Source of the DNA: Opitutia bacterium
Lineage (GTDB): Bacteria; Verrucomicrobiota; Verrucomicrobiia; Opitutales; Opitutaceae
Direction of reading: 5' to 3'
DNA length: 64,000 nt
NCBI GenBank assembly: GCA_016187945.1
Contig: JACPIT010000005.1
Location: 868,001-932,000 of the forward strand
The stretch's first letter is position 1, and every line of letters starts with the position of its first letter. Positions 38,931 through 48,730 of the stretch are shown here, one piece after another. Under the pieces are notes generated by a model. The model was not told the origin of the DNA and did no database searches. It saw nothing but the letters and a program-made list of their open reading frames with translations. The translations under genes and the position numbers were made by a program.

Positions 38931-41099
38931 TCACGCCACGGCGGCGGGCGTGGCTTCGCCGGCGTGCAACAGGCGCAGCAGCTCGCGGTGATCGGTCTTG
39001 CCGGAGCCGAGCTTCGGGATCGCGTGCACGAAGCGCAGTTCGCGCGGCGCGCAGAGATTGCTCAGGCCTTTCGCGCGCACGGCGGCGCGGACATCGGCGA
39101 GTTGCAGGCGCGGCTCGTTGGCGATCGCGACGAGGCGCTCGCCCTTTTCGCTGTCGGGCAGGGCGACGACCGCGATCGCGCAGCGCGCGCCGAATTGCGC
39201 GGCGAAGGCGCCGGCGAGCGCGTCTTCGACGGCGGTGAGCGAGATCATCTCGCCGCTGATTTTCGCGAAACGCTTCAGCCGGCCGAGCACAGTGACGTAG
39301 CCGTCGTCGTCGATCTTCACGATGTCGCCGGTATCATACCAGCCGCCGAGCGCCTGGAAGCGCGCGTTCGCGTCGGCGTTGAGATAGCCCTTCATCATCG
39401 CGGGCGTGCGCACGAAGAGTTGGCCGCCCTCCGTCACGCCGGCGACGGGTTCGAGGCGATACTCGACGCCCGGCACGAGGCGGCCGGCGGTGTCGGTGCG
39501 CGGGTCCATCTTGGTGTTGATGCAGACGACCGGTCCGCACTCGGTGGCGCCGTAGCCCTCGTGGATGCGGACGCCGAACTTGCGGGCGTAGGTCTCGAAG
39601 GTCGCCGCCTGCACTTTCTCCGCGCCGGCGACGAGGTAGCGCACGGTCTGGAGATCGTAGGGGTGCGCCTTGCGCGCGTAGCCGTTGAGAAACGTGTTCG
39701 TGCCGAGAAAAATCGTGCAGTTCTTCTCGTAGACGACGGTCGGCACGATGCGGTAGTGGAGCGGCGACGGGTAATTGAAAACGTAGTTGCCGCGCACGAG
39801 CGGCGCGACGATGCCGCCGACGAGCCCGAAGCTGTGGAAGAACGGCAGCGCGTTGAAAAACCGGTCGTCGTCGCGCAGGTCGGCCGCGACGAAGATCTGC
39901 CGGAGATTCGCCAGCATGCCGCGGTGCGTGAGCTCGACGCCCTTCGGCAAACCTTCCGAGCCGCTGGTGAAGATCACGGCCGCGGTGTCTTCCGACGCGA
40001 CGGGCGCGCGGAGCAGGGCCGCACCGAGCGAGAGCGTGTTGCGCCACATGGCGGCGAGCTTCGCGCCGGCGCCGATCTCGGCGCGCACGTCGTCGAGATA
40101 GATGAGTTGCAGGCCGGCTTCGCGCAGCGGCTCGAGGTTGAGTTTGGCTTTTTCGAGGAACGCGCGCGAGGTGAGCACGTGCTTGAGGCCCGCGAGTTGC
40201 GCGCAGGCGACCATCACGGCGGGGCCGGTCGAGTAGTTCAGGAATGCCGGCGTTTTGCCGAGCGACCAGAGCGCGAGCACGGTGGTGACGGCGCCGTTCA
40301 CGGTCGGGAGCAGCACGCCGATGCGTTCGCCGCGCGCCGGCGAGAGCCGCCGGCCGAGCGCGACCGTCAACGCGTCCGTCGCGATCATCAGCCGCCGGTA
40401 GGTGAGTTCGTTGAACGCGATGTCCTCGAGTGCGACCTTGCGCGGCAGGGCGCGCGCGGTGGCGGCGATGGCGGCCGGCAGGGTCTTCGCGCCGAAGCGC
40501 ATCTCGACGTCGAACTGCTGGCGCATGATCTCGTCGCGCAGCCATTGCGTGAGTTTTTGCCGGGCGACGTTGTGCGCGAACGCCGACGTGTCGGGGGCGG
40601 CGAGCGGCGCGCTGAAGTGCACCGACACGCGCGGGAACCACTGCGTCCAGCCCTTGTGGCGGACCCATTTCACGCGGACGGCGTTGCGCAGGTAGCACGT
40701 GACGACCTTCGCGCCCGTGCGATGCACGAGGAACGCGGTGCCGTCGTAGATTTTCATGAGCGTCGTCGTGCTCGAGATGCGGCCTTCGGGGAAGAGCACG
40801 AGTTTGCCGCCGCGCTCGAGATGCTCCGCCATGCCGCGGACGGCGAACGACGAGGTGTTGTCGACCGGGAACGTCCGCGAGTTGATCATCATGCGCCGGT
40901 GAATCCACGTCGTCTGTGCGGTGGTGGACGACGCGACGAATTTCCAATCGTCGTCGAGGCACACGAGCACGAACGCCCAGTCGAGCCATGAGGTGTGATT
41001 CGGGCAGAGCAGCATCGGCCCCGGCCCGCGCAGCGCCTCCGCGCCCTCCACTCGGAAACGGAAGAACAAGCGGAGCAGGAAACGAAGCACCGGGATCAT
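38931..41099 (-). CDS. aas: Acyltransferase/acyl-ACP synthetase fusion (Aas-like)
   Basis: From the ATG at 41099 the protein has 722 residues, close to the 719 of E. coli Aas; a TTG at 41195 would add an unconserved lead. An N-terminal PlsC domain has the HX4D motif (NHTSWLDWAF) and FPEGRISSTTT. The C-terminal part is an AMP-dependent acyl-activating enzyme with IFTSGSEGLPKGVELTH, GYGATECGPVV, WYDTGDIVKIDDDG and a terminal Lys in GSGKTDH. In the Aas reaction acyl-ACP made from free fatty acid and ATP re-acylates lysophospholipid at the inner membrane. The usual MFS lysophospholipid flippase LplT is not fused. It is upstream of nat on the same strand, with REP-like repeats between. Confidence 0.9.
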   Translation of the reverse strand: MIPVLRFLLRLFFRFRVEGAEALRGPGPMLLCPNHTSWLDWAFVLVCLDDDWKFVASSTTAQTTWIHRRMMINSRTFPVDNTSSFAVRGMAEHLERGGKLVLFPEGRISSTTTLMKIYDGTAFLVHRTGAKVVTCYLRNAVRVKWVRHKGWTQWFPRVSVHFSAPLAAPDTSAFAHNVARQKLTQWLRDEIMRQQFDVEMRFGAKTLPAAIAATARALPRKVALEDIAFNELTYRRLMIATDALTVALGRRLSPARGERIGVLLPTVNGAVTTVLALWSLGKTPAFLNYSTGPAVMVACAQLAGLKHVLTSRAFLEKAKLNLEPLREAGLQLIYLDDVRAEIGAGAKLAAMWRNTLSLGAALLRAPVASEDTAAVIFTSGSEGLPKGVELTHRGMLANLRQIFVAADLRDDDRFFNALPFFHSFGLVGGIVAPLVRGNYVFNYPSPLHYRIVPTVVYEKNCTIFLGTNTFLNGYARKAHPYDLQTVRYLVAGAEKVQAATFETYARKFGVRIHEGYGATECGPVVCINTKMDPRTDTAGRLVPGVEYRLEPVAGVTEGGQLFVRTPAMMKGYLNADANARFQALGGWYDTGDIVKIDDDGYVTVLGRLKRFAKISGEMISLTAVEDALAGAFAAQFGARCAIAVVALPDSEKGERLVAIANEPRLQLADVRAAVRAKGLSNLCAPRELRFVHAIPKLGSGKTDHRELLRLLHAGEATPAAVA

Positions 41100-41201
41100 G
41101 CGCAGAGAGGTGGGCCGCTCACGAAGCAACACCCGCGCCTCCCGTGTCGCGAGGCTAAAGACGCCGCGCGGCTTGCAGGAAAATGCGCACCGCAAATCGT
41201 C

Positions 41202-41324
41202 GTAGCAGCCGACGTCAGTCGGCTGACGTCGACAGACTCAAGGGGAAGGCGTGCGGCGCGCCGTAGCGGAATTCGTCAGAATTTCGCGCGCCCTCGCTCG
41301 CGAAAGCCTCACTGCTTCCGCTAC
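41202..41324. repeat. GTAG-headed REP-like palindromes between aas and the sugar dehydrogenase gene
   Basis: GTAGCAGCCGACGTCAGTCG (41202) continues into its own inverse CGGCTGACGTCG. A second pair opens GTAGCGGAATTCGTCAGAAT at 41263 and closes GCTTCCGCTAC at 41324. Confidence 0.75.
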
Positions 41325-41359
41325 GGACTCGGACTACGGATGCGCGCGACCGATTAGCC

Positions 41360-42778
41360 TCACTTCGCCGGCACGAGCCGCACGATGCGGTCGGGCTGGT
41401 TCAGCGCGACGTAGATCGCTCCGTCGGGGCCGGTCTGCACGTCGCGCACGCGGCCGAGGTCTTTGAGCAGAATTTCCTGATGCGTGACCTTGCCGCCCTC
41501 GATCACGACGCGACGCAGTTCCTGTTGCGCGAGCGCGGTGACAAGCAGGTTGCCCTTCCAGCGCGGGAACGCGTCGCCGGTGTAGAAATCGATGCCGCAC
41601 ACCGCGATCGACGGCGTCCAATGCGTCACCGGCTGCTCCATGCCGTCCTTCGCCGTGATCGCGGTGATGGGCGTGCCGTTGTAGTTCATGCCGTAGGTGA
41701 TGACGGGCCAGCCGTAGTTCGCGCCGCGGCGGATGATGTTCAGCTCGTCGCCGCCGCGCGGGCCGTGCTCGGTTTCCCAGAGCACGCCGGTGCCCGGCTC
41801 GAACGCGAGGCCTTGCGGGTTGCGATTGCCGTAGCACCAGATCGAGGGAAACGCGCCGGGCTGCTTCGCGAACGGATTGTCTTCGGGGATGCGGCCGTCG
41901 TCGTGGAGGCGGTGAATTTTTCCGTTCGGCAGTTTCACGTTCTGCGCGTCGTCCTGCCGGCCGCGCTCGCCGTGCGAGAAGAACAAATAGCCGTCGCGGT
42001 CGAAGACGATGCGGCAACCGAAGTGCACGCCGCCGCCGGGGCGGTAGAATTCCAGCGGCGCGCGCCAGATCGTTTGCTGCCCGACCCACGCGCCGTCGCG
42101 AATCTTGCCGCGCACGATCGTCGTGAGGCTCACGGCTTCGCCGTCGCGCGTGGCGGGATCGGAGTAGGCGAGGTAGATCCAGCCGTTCTCCGCGTAGTGC
42201 GGATGCACGGCGACGTCGAGCAAGCCGCCCTGGCCGCTGTCGCGCACCGCGGGCGTGCCGCGGATCGGATCGCTGAGCACCCCGCCGCGCTCGACGATGC
42301 GCAGCTCGCCGGATTTTTCGGTGAACAGCAGCCGCCCGTCCGGCAGGAACGCCAGTCCCCACGGCGTCGAGAGGTGGTCGGCCACGGTCTCGATCTTGAA
42401 CGCGTGCAGCTCCGACGGGACCGTCTCGGTCGGCTGCGGACGCGTCGCGCGATTTTCCGACGACGAAAATCCGGCGCGGCGCTCGCGAATGAAAACCACC
42501 ATCGCGCGAATCTCCGCTTCGCTCAGTTCGTCACGGAAGCCGTCCATCGCATCCGGCACGCCGTCGCGGATGACTTTGGCGAGAGCGTCGTCGCCGCTGC
42601 CGTGGATCCACTGATCGTCCATGAGCGACGGACCGACGCCGCCGGTGAGATTGCGGCCGTGGCATTGTGCGCAGTTCTGCGCGTAGAATTTCCCGATGTC
42701 GCGCGGCGCGGCCTGGGCGCAGGCAGCGGCAAGGGTGAGGGCGACGAACGACGGAGCGGCGATGAGGCGTGGGAGCAT
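41360..42778 (-). CDS. Exported cytochrome c + PQQ-dependent aldose sugar dehydrogenase fusion
   Basis: The ATG at 42778 gives a signal peptide (LPRLIAAPSFVALTLAAACA), cut before APRD. A small cytochrome c domain follows (haem site CAQCH, distal Met probably in PDAMDGF). The rest is a six-bladed YliI/Asd-type PQQ sugar dehydrogenase: STPWGLAFLPDGRLLFTEKS, GQGGLLDVAVHPHYAENGWI, GHGERGR-like SHGERGRQDDAQN, GNRNPQGLAFEPGTGVLWET, EHGPRGGDELNIIRRGANYG. It would oxidise aldoses in the periplasm and pass electrons straight to the fused haem. It ends the unit MFS then dehydrogenase on the minus strand, separated by a REP-like pair. Confidence 0.9.
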   Translation of the reverse strand: MLPRLIAAPSFVALTLAAACAQAAPRDIGKFYAQNCAQCHGRNLTGGVGPSLMDDQWIHGSGDDALAKVIRDGVPDAMDGFRDELSEAEIRAMVVFIRERRAGFSSSENRATRPQPTETVPSELHAFKIETVADHLSTPWGLAFLPDGRLLFTEKSGELRIVERGGVLSDPIRGTPAVRDSGQGGLLDVAVHPHYAENGWIYLAYSDPATRDGEAVSLTTIVRGKIRDGAWVGQQTIWRAPLEFYRPGGGVHFGCRIVFDRDGYLFFSHGERGRQDDAQNVKLPNGKIHRLHDDGRIPEDNPFAKQPGAFPSIWCYGNRNPQGLAFEPGTGVLWETEHGPRGGDELNIIRRGANYGWPVITYGMNYNGTPITAITAKDGMEQPVTHWTPSIAVCGIDFYTGDAFPRWKGNLLVTALAQQELRRVVIEGGKVTHQEILLKDLGRVRDVQTGPDGAIYVALNQPDRIVRLVPAK

Positions 42779-42855
42779 CGGCGCGAAACGTGCAAGCCGC
42801 GCGCCGTTTTGCAAAGCCGAAGGAGCGCGCGCGGCAGTGCGCGCTGCGGCTCGGC

Positions 42856-42917
42856 GTAGCGCAGACTTCCGCCCAGCTTCGACGATCGATGCCGGCGGGA
42901 CGCCTGCGCCGCTCTAC
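42856..42917. repeat. GTAG-headed REP-like pair (GTAGCGCAGGCGTCCCGCC type)
   Basis: GTAGCGCAGACTTCCGCCCA at 42856 faces an inverted unit (minus strand GTAGAGCGGCGCAGGCGTCC) ending at 42917. The CTAC at 42914-42917 contains the TAG stop of the MFS gene. Confidence 0.75.
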
Positions 42918-44227
42918 GCGCGGTCGCGCGCGAGCGTTTCCCAGTCGCGCGGCGCATCCGAGACCGGGCGCAGGATCAGGTAACCGACGAGCGTCATACC
43001 GAGCAGCGAGAGCACCGCGATGCCTTGTCCGCGCAGCGGCGACAGGCCGAGCCGCTCGACGGCGACGTGGAGGATCGCCGCCCAGAGAAACGGGCCGGTG
43101 ATCGCCGAGAAGCGCCCGACCATGCCGTAGAGCCCGTAGAATTCCCCGACGCGGCCGGGCGGCGTGAGTCGGAGCATGTAGGGCCGGTCGGCGGCCCAGA
43201 TGCCGCCGAGCGAGAATCCCGCGCCGCACGCGACGACATACATCGCCGCCAGCGGCAGCGCGAAGATGCCCGTCGCCGCCGCGAGCGCGAACAACGCCAT
43301 CCAGCACCACAGCACGAGCGTCAGCGCGCGCTTCGGGCCGACGCGATCGGTGAGGCGTCCCCACACGAAACCGCCCGCGACCGCGAACGTGATTGCCGCG
43401 AGCATGATGAATTGCGCCTGCTTGCCCGCCGCGGCGCGATCGTGGCCGTTGGCGAGCGCGACGTTCACGGTGAACAGCGTCATGAAGCTGATGACGGTGT
43501 TGATCGCGTCGGTGTAGAAGACGCGGCCGACGAGGAAGCGCGCGAGTCCGGGGTGGCGCTGCGTCGTGCGCAGCGTGGCGATCGTCTCGCGCACCGCGGC
43601 GAACGCGCCCGCGAGCGTGAGCGGTTGCGGCGCGGGATTGCCGCGCTCGCGCACGAACACGAAGCAAGGCACCGACAACAGCGCGAAGGCGATCGCGTAG
43701 AGCGCGAAGAGCCGCGGCTGGTTCTCCGTGCCGAGAAACAGACTCGCGCCGACTGCGAGGTAGGAGCCGAGGTAGCCGACGCCCACGCCGATGCCGCCGA
43801 TCTTGCCGCGGTTCGTCTCGTCGCTCACCTCCGGCAACAGCGAGTCGTAGAACTGCAGGCCGGCCTGGTAGCAGATGTTCGCGACGATGAACAACGCCGC
43901 GGTCGCCGCGAAGCCTGCGCGCGCGAGCAACGCGGTGGCGACCACGCAGAGCAGCGTCGACACGACGAGGAACGGCATGCGGCGCCGCGCGCGATCCGTC
44001 CACGCGCCGAGCAGCGGCGACACGACGAAGATCACGCCCATCGAGATGCCGCTGATGACGCCGTAGACGGAGTCCGCGCGCGCTTCGCCGACTTCGCCGC
44101 GCACCCAGAGCGGAAACACGAGCGACACCACGCCCATGGAAAAGATCGTGTTCGCCAAGTCGTAGAGCACCCAGCCGGCAACGGCGCGGCGCGGAACGGA
44201 CGGCGTGGGCGAGGACGTAGCGGCCAT
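42914..44227 (-). CDS. MFS transporter, UMF1/Atg22-like
   Basis: Starting at the ATG at 44227 gives 437 residues with about 12 hydrophobic segments. The N-terminal signature GWVLYDLANTIFSMGVVSLV is diagnostic of the UMF1 (vacuole effluxer Atg22-like) group. MFS loop motifs are present (GAWTDRARRRMPFL, GRLTDRVGPKRALT), as are YDSLLPEVSDETNRGKIGGI and RVGEFYGLYGMVGRF. Atg22 exports amino acids from the yeast vacuole; bacterial homologues are uncharacterised, so the substrate is unknown. The TAG stop lies in a REP-like palindrome. Confidence 0.9.
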   Translation of the reverse strand: MAATSSPTPSVPRRAVAGWVLYDLANTIFSMGVVSLVFPLWVRGEVGEARADSVYGVISGISMGVIFVVSPLLGAWTDRARRRMPFLVVSTLLCVVATALLARAGFAATAALFIVANICYQAGLQFYDSLLPEVSDETNRGKIGGIGVGVGYLGSYLAVGASLFLGTENQPRLFALYAIAFALLSVPCFVFVRERGNPAPQPLTLAGAFAAVRETIATLRTTQRHPGLARFLVGRVFYTDAINTVISFMTLFTVNVALANGHDRAAAGKQAQFIMLAAITFAVAGGFVWGRLTDRVGPKRALTLVLWCWMALFALAAATGIFALPLAAMYVVACGAGFSLGGIWAADRPYMLRLTPPGRVGEFYGLYGMVGRFSAITGPFLWAAILHVAVERLGLSPLRGQGIAVLSLLGMTLVGYLILRPVSDAPRDWETLARDRA

Positions 44228-44263
44228 GCGCGCGAAGCTGCGCGGGGTGCGGAGCGTTGGCAA

Positions 44264-44733
44264 AGCCGATCTGGAGCGGCGCGCGACGCGCAGAGGCGCG
44301 GACGAAGCGACCGACGTGCGAGAAAAGTAGCGCGGTGCTTCAGCCCGCGCGGGAGAATCCTCAGCGCGGGCTAAAGCACCGCGCTACTCCGAACCCGCGC
44401 GCGAAGTCGAGGTGTTGAGGGCGTGGCACGCGAAAGCCGGATGAAGTAGGGCCAGTCTGCGACGGGCCGAGTTGGAGTTGGCGCGCATGCGATGCGCGCG
44501 AGCCAGGAGCGGCGTGGGCCCGTCGAAAACCGGCCCCGCTCCCGCGGGCGAAATGCGCTAGCGCCGCGCGGCCGCGCCGAGTGAAAACCCGCGCGGCGGC
44601 CGGCGCGACATGAGCGTTTTGTGACAAAAAAGGAGCGGCGCGCTCGCTTTACAGTTTGCCCGTCTGCGGCATCTGTCCGCGACGCTGCCACGGGCGAACC
44701 ACCGCGGCGGCCAACCCCACCCCACCGAGTCCC
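44264..44733. other. Gene-free stretch between divergent MFS and TonB receptor genes
   Basis: The region contains a GTAGCGCGGTGCTTCAGCCC palindrome pair (44327-44387, closing GGGCTAAAGCACCGCGCTAC) and GC-rich inverted stretches around 44470-44600. It must carry the receptor promoter, but I cannot point to -10/-35 boxes with confidence. Confidence 0.6.
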
Positions 44734-47097
44734 ATGAATGGAAATTCACTCCGCCGCACGGTGCTGTGCACCGGCCTGGCTTCGCTTCTGACCGGCGTCG
44801 CCGTCGCGCAGACGCCCGCACCGACCGCCGATAAAAAGGAAGAGACGGTCGTCTTGCCGCAGTTCACGATCACCGAGAACCGCGCGAATCCTTACCAATC
44901 CCAGCAGGCGCTCTCCGCGTCGCGCATCGCGATGCCGATCCAGGACATCCCGCAGACGATCTCGGTCGTCACGAGCGATTTTCTGCAAGACACGCAGAGC
45001 TACCGGATGCTCGACGCGGCGAAATACATCACGCCCGTCGTCGAGTCGACGCTGCCGATCGGCGGCGACCGTTACATGATCCGCGGCTTCCAGGTCTCGC
45101 ACGAGTTCATCGACGGCGCGGAAATCTCCGGTCAGGACGGCTACAGCGCCTCGCTCATGGGCTACAACATCGAGCGCGTCGAAATCATCAAGGGCCCGAA
45201 CGCCATCCTCGTCCCGGGCGGCAGTCCCGGCGGCCAGTTCAACCCGATCACGAAGTCGCCGCTCGGCATCGACAAGCAGTCGCTCACGCTCGAACTCTCG
45301 CAGTATTCCAATCGCGCCATCAGCGCCGACGTGAACCGCGTGCTTTCGAAGAACGACAACTCCGTGTCGTCGCGCTTCGTTTTCGCCTACTGGAACAACC
45401 GCGGCTACTTCGACCGCCAGTTCCGCACCGGTTGGATGTTCGCGCCGTCGATTTCGTGGCAGCTCAGCCCGAACCACAAGCTGACGGTGAAGGCCGAGTT
45501 CATGCAAAACCGCGAGACGATCACCAGCGGCCTGCCGATCGATCCGTCCGTCGGCTCGAACGACTATGCGCGCATCGCGCGCGGCCTGCCGCGGACGTTT
45601 TCGTTCGGTGACGACAGCTCCGACGCGCGCCACCGCGCCACCGAGCGCCTCACCGCCGAACTCCTCTCGAACCTCGGCGATCACGTCACCTCGCGCCTCC
45701 AACTCATGGCCAACCATGTGGTGCGCGAAGACTGGGGCGGCACCGGCGCTGCGCTCGCCGGCGCGGGCGGCGGCAGCCGCAATCCCAACACCGGCCTCTA
45801 CGAGCCCGGCGTGAATTGGACCACGAGCACCGACAGCGTCACCGGCGTCACCACCGTGACGAAAACCGTCGTGCCGACGACCGACCCTTCGACGTGGAGC
45901 TTCACGCGCAACACGACCGCGGTCGACCTGTTCTACACCGAGGCGCACCTGCGCAACGACTACGCGGCGAAGTTCGACACCGACTTCGTGAAGTCGACGA
46001 CGATCGGCGGTGTCGCGGCCAACTTCTCCGAGGTGCAGTTCAAAATCTATCCGGGCGGCACGCGCCCGACCGTCGCCGCGAACGCGCTCGGCTCGATCAC
46101 GTTTCCCAACTGGGGTTACCTCGAGCCCACCCAGTCGAACGGCGGCGGCAACCGCACTGGCAAGCAGGAGGACGCGCAGCTCTTCGTCTACGAAAACGCC
46201 GCGTTCTGGCACGACCGCATCCAGCTCTCCGGCGGCGTCTCGCGTTTCTTCGGCCAGCTCAGCCGCACCGACACCACGAACATTCCGCCGGCCAACACGT
46301 ATCCGACCTACAACCTCACGACCGATGCAAAAACCTTTGGCGCGCTCGTGAAACCCATCCCGCAGGTTTCGCTCTTCTACGGCTACAACACCACCGGCGG
46401 CACGATGCCGTCGTCGCTCAACCCCGGCACCTACGCGCCGAACTTCCGCGTCTCCTCCGGCAAGCAGATCGAGTTCGGCGCGAAGACCTCGCTGCTCAAC
46501 GACAAGTTCACCGCGTCGTTCGCACACTTCGACATCGAGCAGGCCAACTACCCGGTGCCGAACAGCGATTACTACACGCTCGTCGCGCAGGGCCGCATCA
46601 CCGAGGCCAACGCGCTGCCGAATCCGCTCTACCTGAATCTCAACTCGGAGGGCTGGGAGTTCGAGTTCACCTACGCGGTGAACAAGAACCTGACGCTCCT
46701 CGGCAACTACACGTCGTTCAAGATCCGCCAGCCCGGCACGAACGTCCGCGTGCGCGCCGTGCCCGACAAGAACGGCGCGATCTACGCCGACTACCGCTTC
46801 ACCGAGGGCGCGCTCAAGGGCTTCGGCGCGAACATCGGCCTCGATCACAAGGGCGACGTCGCCGGCGAAAACGCCACCGGCTACTCCGCGCTCGGCGTGG
46901 CGAACCAGCCGACGTTCCTCGTCGCCGGCCGCACGCTCGTGAATGTCGGTTTCACTTACCGCACGAAGGATTGGACGGCGCGCCTCCAGGTGGCCAACGC
47001 GCTCGACAAGGACTACATCCTCGCGGCCGGCAGCCGCACGTCGGCCGTCCCCGGCGACCCGCGCAACCTGAAGCTGTCCGTCACCTACGATTTCTGA
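44734..47097 (+). CDS. TonB-dependent receptor, siderophore-type (FhuA/FhuE-like), 787 aa
   Basis: From the ATG at 44734 a signal peptide (RRTVLCTGLASLLTGVAVAQ region) precedes the motif VVLPQFTITENRANPY. The plug opens SRIAMPIQDIPQTISVVTSD and contains DRYMIRGFQVSHEFIDGAEI and VEIIKGPNAILVPGGSPGGQ, a pattern of the TonB-siderophore subfamily. The barrel ends KLSVTYDF with the terminal Phe needed for outer-membrane insertion. It likely imports a siderophore-like or other large ligand; no siderophore genes are linked. A terminator follows. The next gene, an AraC-type regulator, is on the same strand but separated by 670 bp of repeats. Confidence 0.92.
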   Translation: MNGNSLRRTVLCTGLASLLTGVAVAQTPAPTADKKEETVVLPQFTITENRANPYQSQQALSASRIAMPIQDIPQTISVVTSDFLQDTQSYRMLDAAKYITPVVESTLPIGGDRYMIRGFQVSHEFIDGAEISGQDGYSASLMGYNIERVEIIKGPNAILVPGGSPGGQFNPITKSPLGIDKQSLTLELSQYSNRAISADVNRVLSKNDNSVSSRFVFAYWNNRGYFDRQFRTGWMFAPSISWQLSPNHKLTVKAEFMQNRETITSGLPIDPSVGSNDYARIARGLPRTFSFGDDSSDARHRATERLTAELLSNLGDHVTSRLQLMANHVVREDWGGTGAALAGAGGGSRNPNTGLYEPGVNWTTSTDSVTGVTTVTKTVVPTTDPSTWSFTRNTTAVDLFYTEAHLRNDYAAKFDTDFVKSTTIGGVAANFSEVQFKIYPGGTRPTVAANALGSITFPNWGYLEPTQSNGGGNRTGKQEDAQLFVYENAAFWHDRIQLSGGVSRFFGQLSRTDTTNIPPANTYPTYNLTTDAKTFGALVKPIPQVSLFYGYNTTGGTMPSSLNPGTYAPNFRVSSGKQIEFGAKTSLLNDKFTASFAHFDIEQANYPVPNSDYYTLVAQGRITEANALPNPLYLNLNSEGWEFEFTYAVNKNLTLLGNYTSFKIRQPGTNVRVRAVPDKNGAIYADYRFTEGALKGFGANIGLDHKGDVAGENATGYSALGVANQPTFLVAGRTLVNVGFTYRTKDWTARLQVANALDKDYILAAGSRTSAVPGDPRNLKLSVTYDF

Positions 47098-47150
47098 GGT
47101 GCGGAGATCGAGCTTGGGAGCCGTGCGAAGTCACGGCTCACGTTAGGCAG

Positions 47151-47181
47151 GAAGCCGGCGCGGGGGCGCCGGCTTCTTTCG
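47151..47181 (+). terminator. Terminator of the siderophore-type receptor gene
   Basis: Stem GAAGCCGGCGC/GCGCCGGCTTC followed by TTTCGTTTC. Confidence 0.8.
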
Positions 47182-47250
47182 TTTCGCTCGTGTGCGCGGC
47201 GCCGCCGAACGCGCGCACGCGTCTGCGCGCGCGTGGGCGCTTGCGAGAGT

Positions 47251-47658
47251 TGTAGGAGCGGCTTTATGCCGCGATTGGTTCGGACGCGGCAGGCGCAGCA
47301 TAGCCATCGCGGCGTAAAGCCGCTCCTCCAGGTTCGCTGCGAGGATTGAGAGTAGCGCGGTGCTTTAGCCCGCGGGGGAGAGTTTTCAGCGCGGGCTGGA
47401 GCTCCGCGCTACGGGGGATGCGCGGGATCGAGTCTGGCGTGAATCAGTCGAGTCGTGCGCACGCGTCGCACGGCGCGCGTGGGCGCCGGCGGGAGTTGTA
47501 GGAGCGGCTTTATGCCGCGATTCGCTCGGACGCGGCAGGCGCTGCGCAGCAATCGCGGCGTAAAGCCGCTCCTACAGGTTCGCTGCGAGGATCGTCGGTA
47601 GCGCGGTGCTTTAGCCCGCGCGGGAGAGTTCTCGGCGCGGGCTGAAGCACCGCGCTAC
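47251..47658. repeat. Cluster of four REP-like palindrome pairs, two families alternating
   Basis: Family B (TGTAGGAGCGGCTTTATGCC, inverted as GGCGTAAAGCCGCTCCT...) is at 47251-47330 and 47497-47576. Family C (GTAGCGCGGTGCTTTAGCCC, inverted as GGGCT..AGC.CCGCGCTAC) is at 47352-47412 and 47598-47658. B and C alternate twice, and the second B-C block repeats the first with about 90% identity, so a B-C unit of roughly 250 bases has been duplicated. No gene is seen between 47098 and 47768. Confidence 0.85.
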
Positions 47659-47768
47659 GGGGGAGGCTCCGTAGCGGCCCTCGGGGATTCCGTCGAACTG
47701 ACCGAACGTGATCGCGGTGGCCTCGGCGGCGGAGAGGTGCATCGTGCGAGCCTCCACCCCTCCACGCT

Positions 47769-48641
47769 GTGCTTCGCTATTTCGCTAACGGTCGCGTCCG
47801 CTGGAAAAGCCGCATGCGCTGCAACACGCGCACGAATTGGGAAATCTATGCCGTCATCGAGGGGCGCTGCGGGCTCGCGTTTTCCGATCAGCGGCCGCCG
47901 CGTTTCGCGGACAACACGCTGTGGATTTTCGCTCCCGAGTGCAGTCACGCGTGGACGAATTGCGGCAAGAGCGACTACCACCGCATCGCGCTGCACTTCG
48001 GCAGCGTGCCGTATCCGGTGGACGACATCGCGCGCCGCAACGGCGGCTGGCTGGAGCGCAAACTCGACGCCGCCGGCGTGGCGAAGCTCCGCGCGCTCGC
48101 CGCGGAGATCGAGCCGCACTTCTGCCGGCCGACGCTCGTCAGCCCGTTGGTGTTTCAACGCGTGCTGATGGAAGTGTCGCTGCTGCTCGTGGAGGGCGAC
48201 GAATTCGCGACCTTGCCGCCGGCGCTGACGGACCTCGCAAACTTCAAGATCGAGCGCGCGCTCTCGTGGTATGCCGAGCACCTCGCCTCCGCGCCGTCGG
48301 TGAAGCAGGTCGCCGACGCGATCCACGTTTCGCCGAGTCATCTGCGGCGGCTGTTCTGGCAAGGGCGCCGCGCGAGCCCGAAGGCGCAATTTCAGCGCAT
48401 CCGGCTCGAGAAAGCGAAGGAGCTGATGAGCCGGTCGGCATTCACGCTCGAGGAGATCGCGCGGCACTGCGGCTACGCGAGCGCGAGTCACCTTTGCCGC
48501 GAGCACAAGGCGGTGTGCAATTTCACGCCGACGACGTGGCGCAAGAAACTCATCGACCGCTTCGTGCGCCCGCTGCCGGCCGGCGAGGTGCCGGTGCGGG
48601 AATTCAGCGCGCGTCCCGAAGAGCGCGTGATGCGCGCGTGA
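47769..48641 (+). CDS. AraC-family transcriptional regulator
   Basis: The only in-frame start after an upstream stop is the GTG at 47769. The 290-residue protein has a cupin-like N-terminal sensor (WEIYAVIEGRCGLAFSDQRP, LWIFAPECSHAWTNCGKSDY with metal- or sugar-site-like histidines). A C-terminal double HTH follows (APSVKQVADAIHVSPSHLRR, LFWQGRRASPKAQFQRIRLE, FTLEEIARHCGYASASHLCR). It would bind DNA in response to a small ligand, often a sugar. It is convergent with the secreted carbohydrate-binding protein gene, so regulation of the 48.7-52 kb enzymes is plausible but unproven. Confidence 0.9.
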   Translation: MLRYFANGRVRWKSRMRCNTRTNWEIYAVIEGRCGLAFSDQRPPRFADNTLWIFAPECSHAWTNCGKSDYHRIALHFGSVPYPVDDIARRNGGWLERKLDAAGVAKLRALAAEIEPHFCRPTLVSPLVFQRVLMEVSLLLVEGDEFATLPPALTDLANFKIERALSWYAEHLASAPSVKQVADAIHVSPSHLRRLFWQGRRASPKAQFQRIRLEKAKELMSRSAFTLEEIARHCGYASASHLCREHKAVCNFTPTTWRKKLIDRFVRPLPAGEVPVREFSARPEERVMRA

Positions 48642-48666
48642 GCGAGGCGGGTGCGCTGGCGGGGAA

Positions 48667-48694
48667 GGGCGTCCCGGCCCCCGCCGGGACGCCC
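48667..48694. terminator. Bidirectional hairpin between convergent genes
   Basis: Stem GGGCGTCCCGGC/GCCGGGACGCCC with loop CCCC lies between the AraC-type gene and the minus-strand secreted protein gene. Neither side has a strong T tract. Confidence 0.6.
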
Positions 48695-48730
48695 TCGCAC
48701 TCTGATTGAGCCCGAAGGCTCCCCTGGTTG

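Noticed and set aside
44656-44733. Upstream extension of the siderophore-type receptor frame
   Set aside because: Starting at 44734 gives a proper signal peptide; the extension would bury it behind 26 unrelated residues.
47251-47658. Regularly spaced repeats that could suggest a CRISPR array
   Set aside because: The units are palindromic pairs of two alternating families with unequal spacing and no unique spacers or cas genes; they fit REP-like elements.
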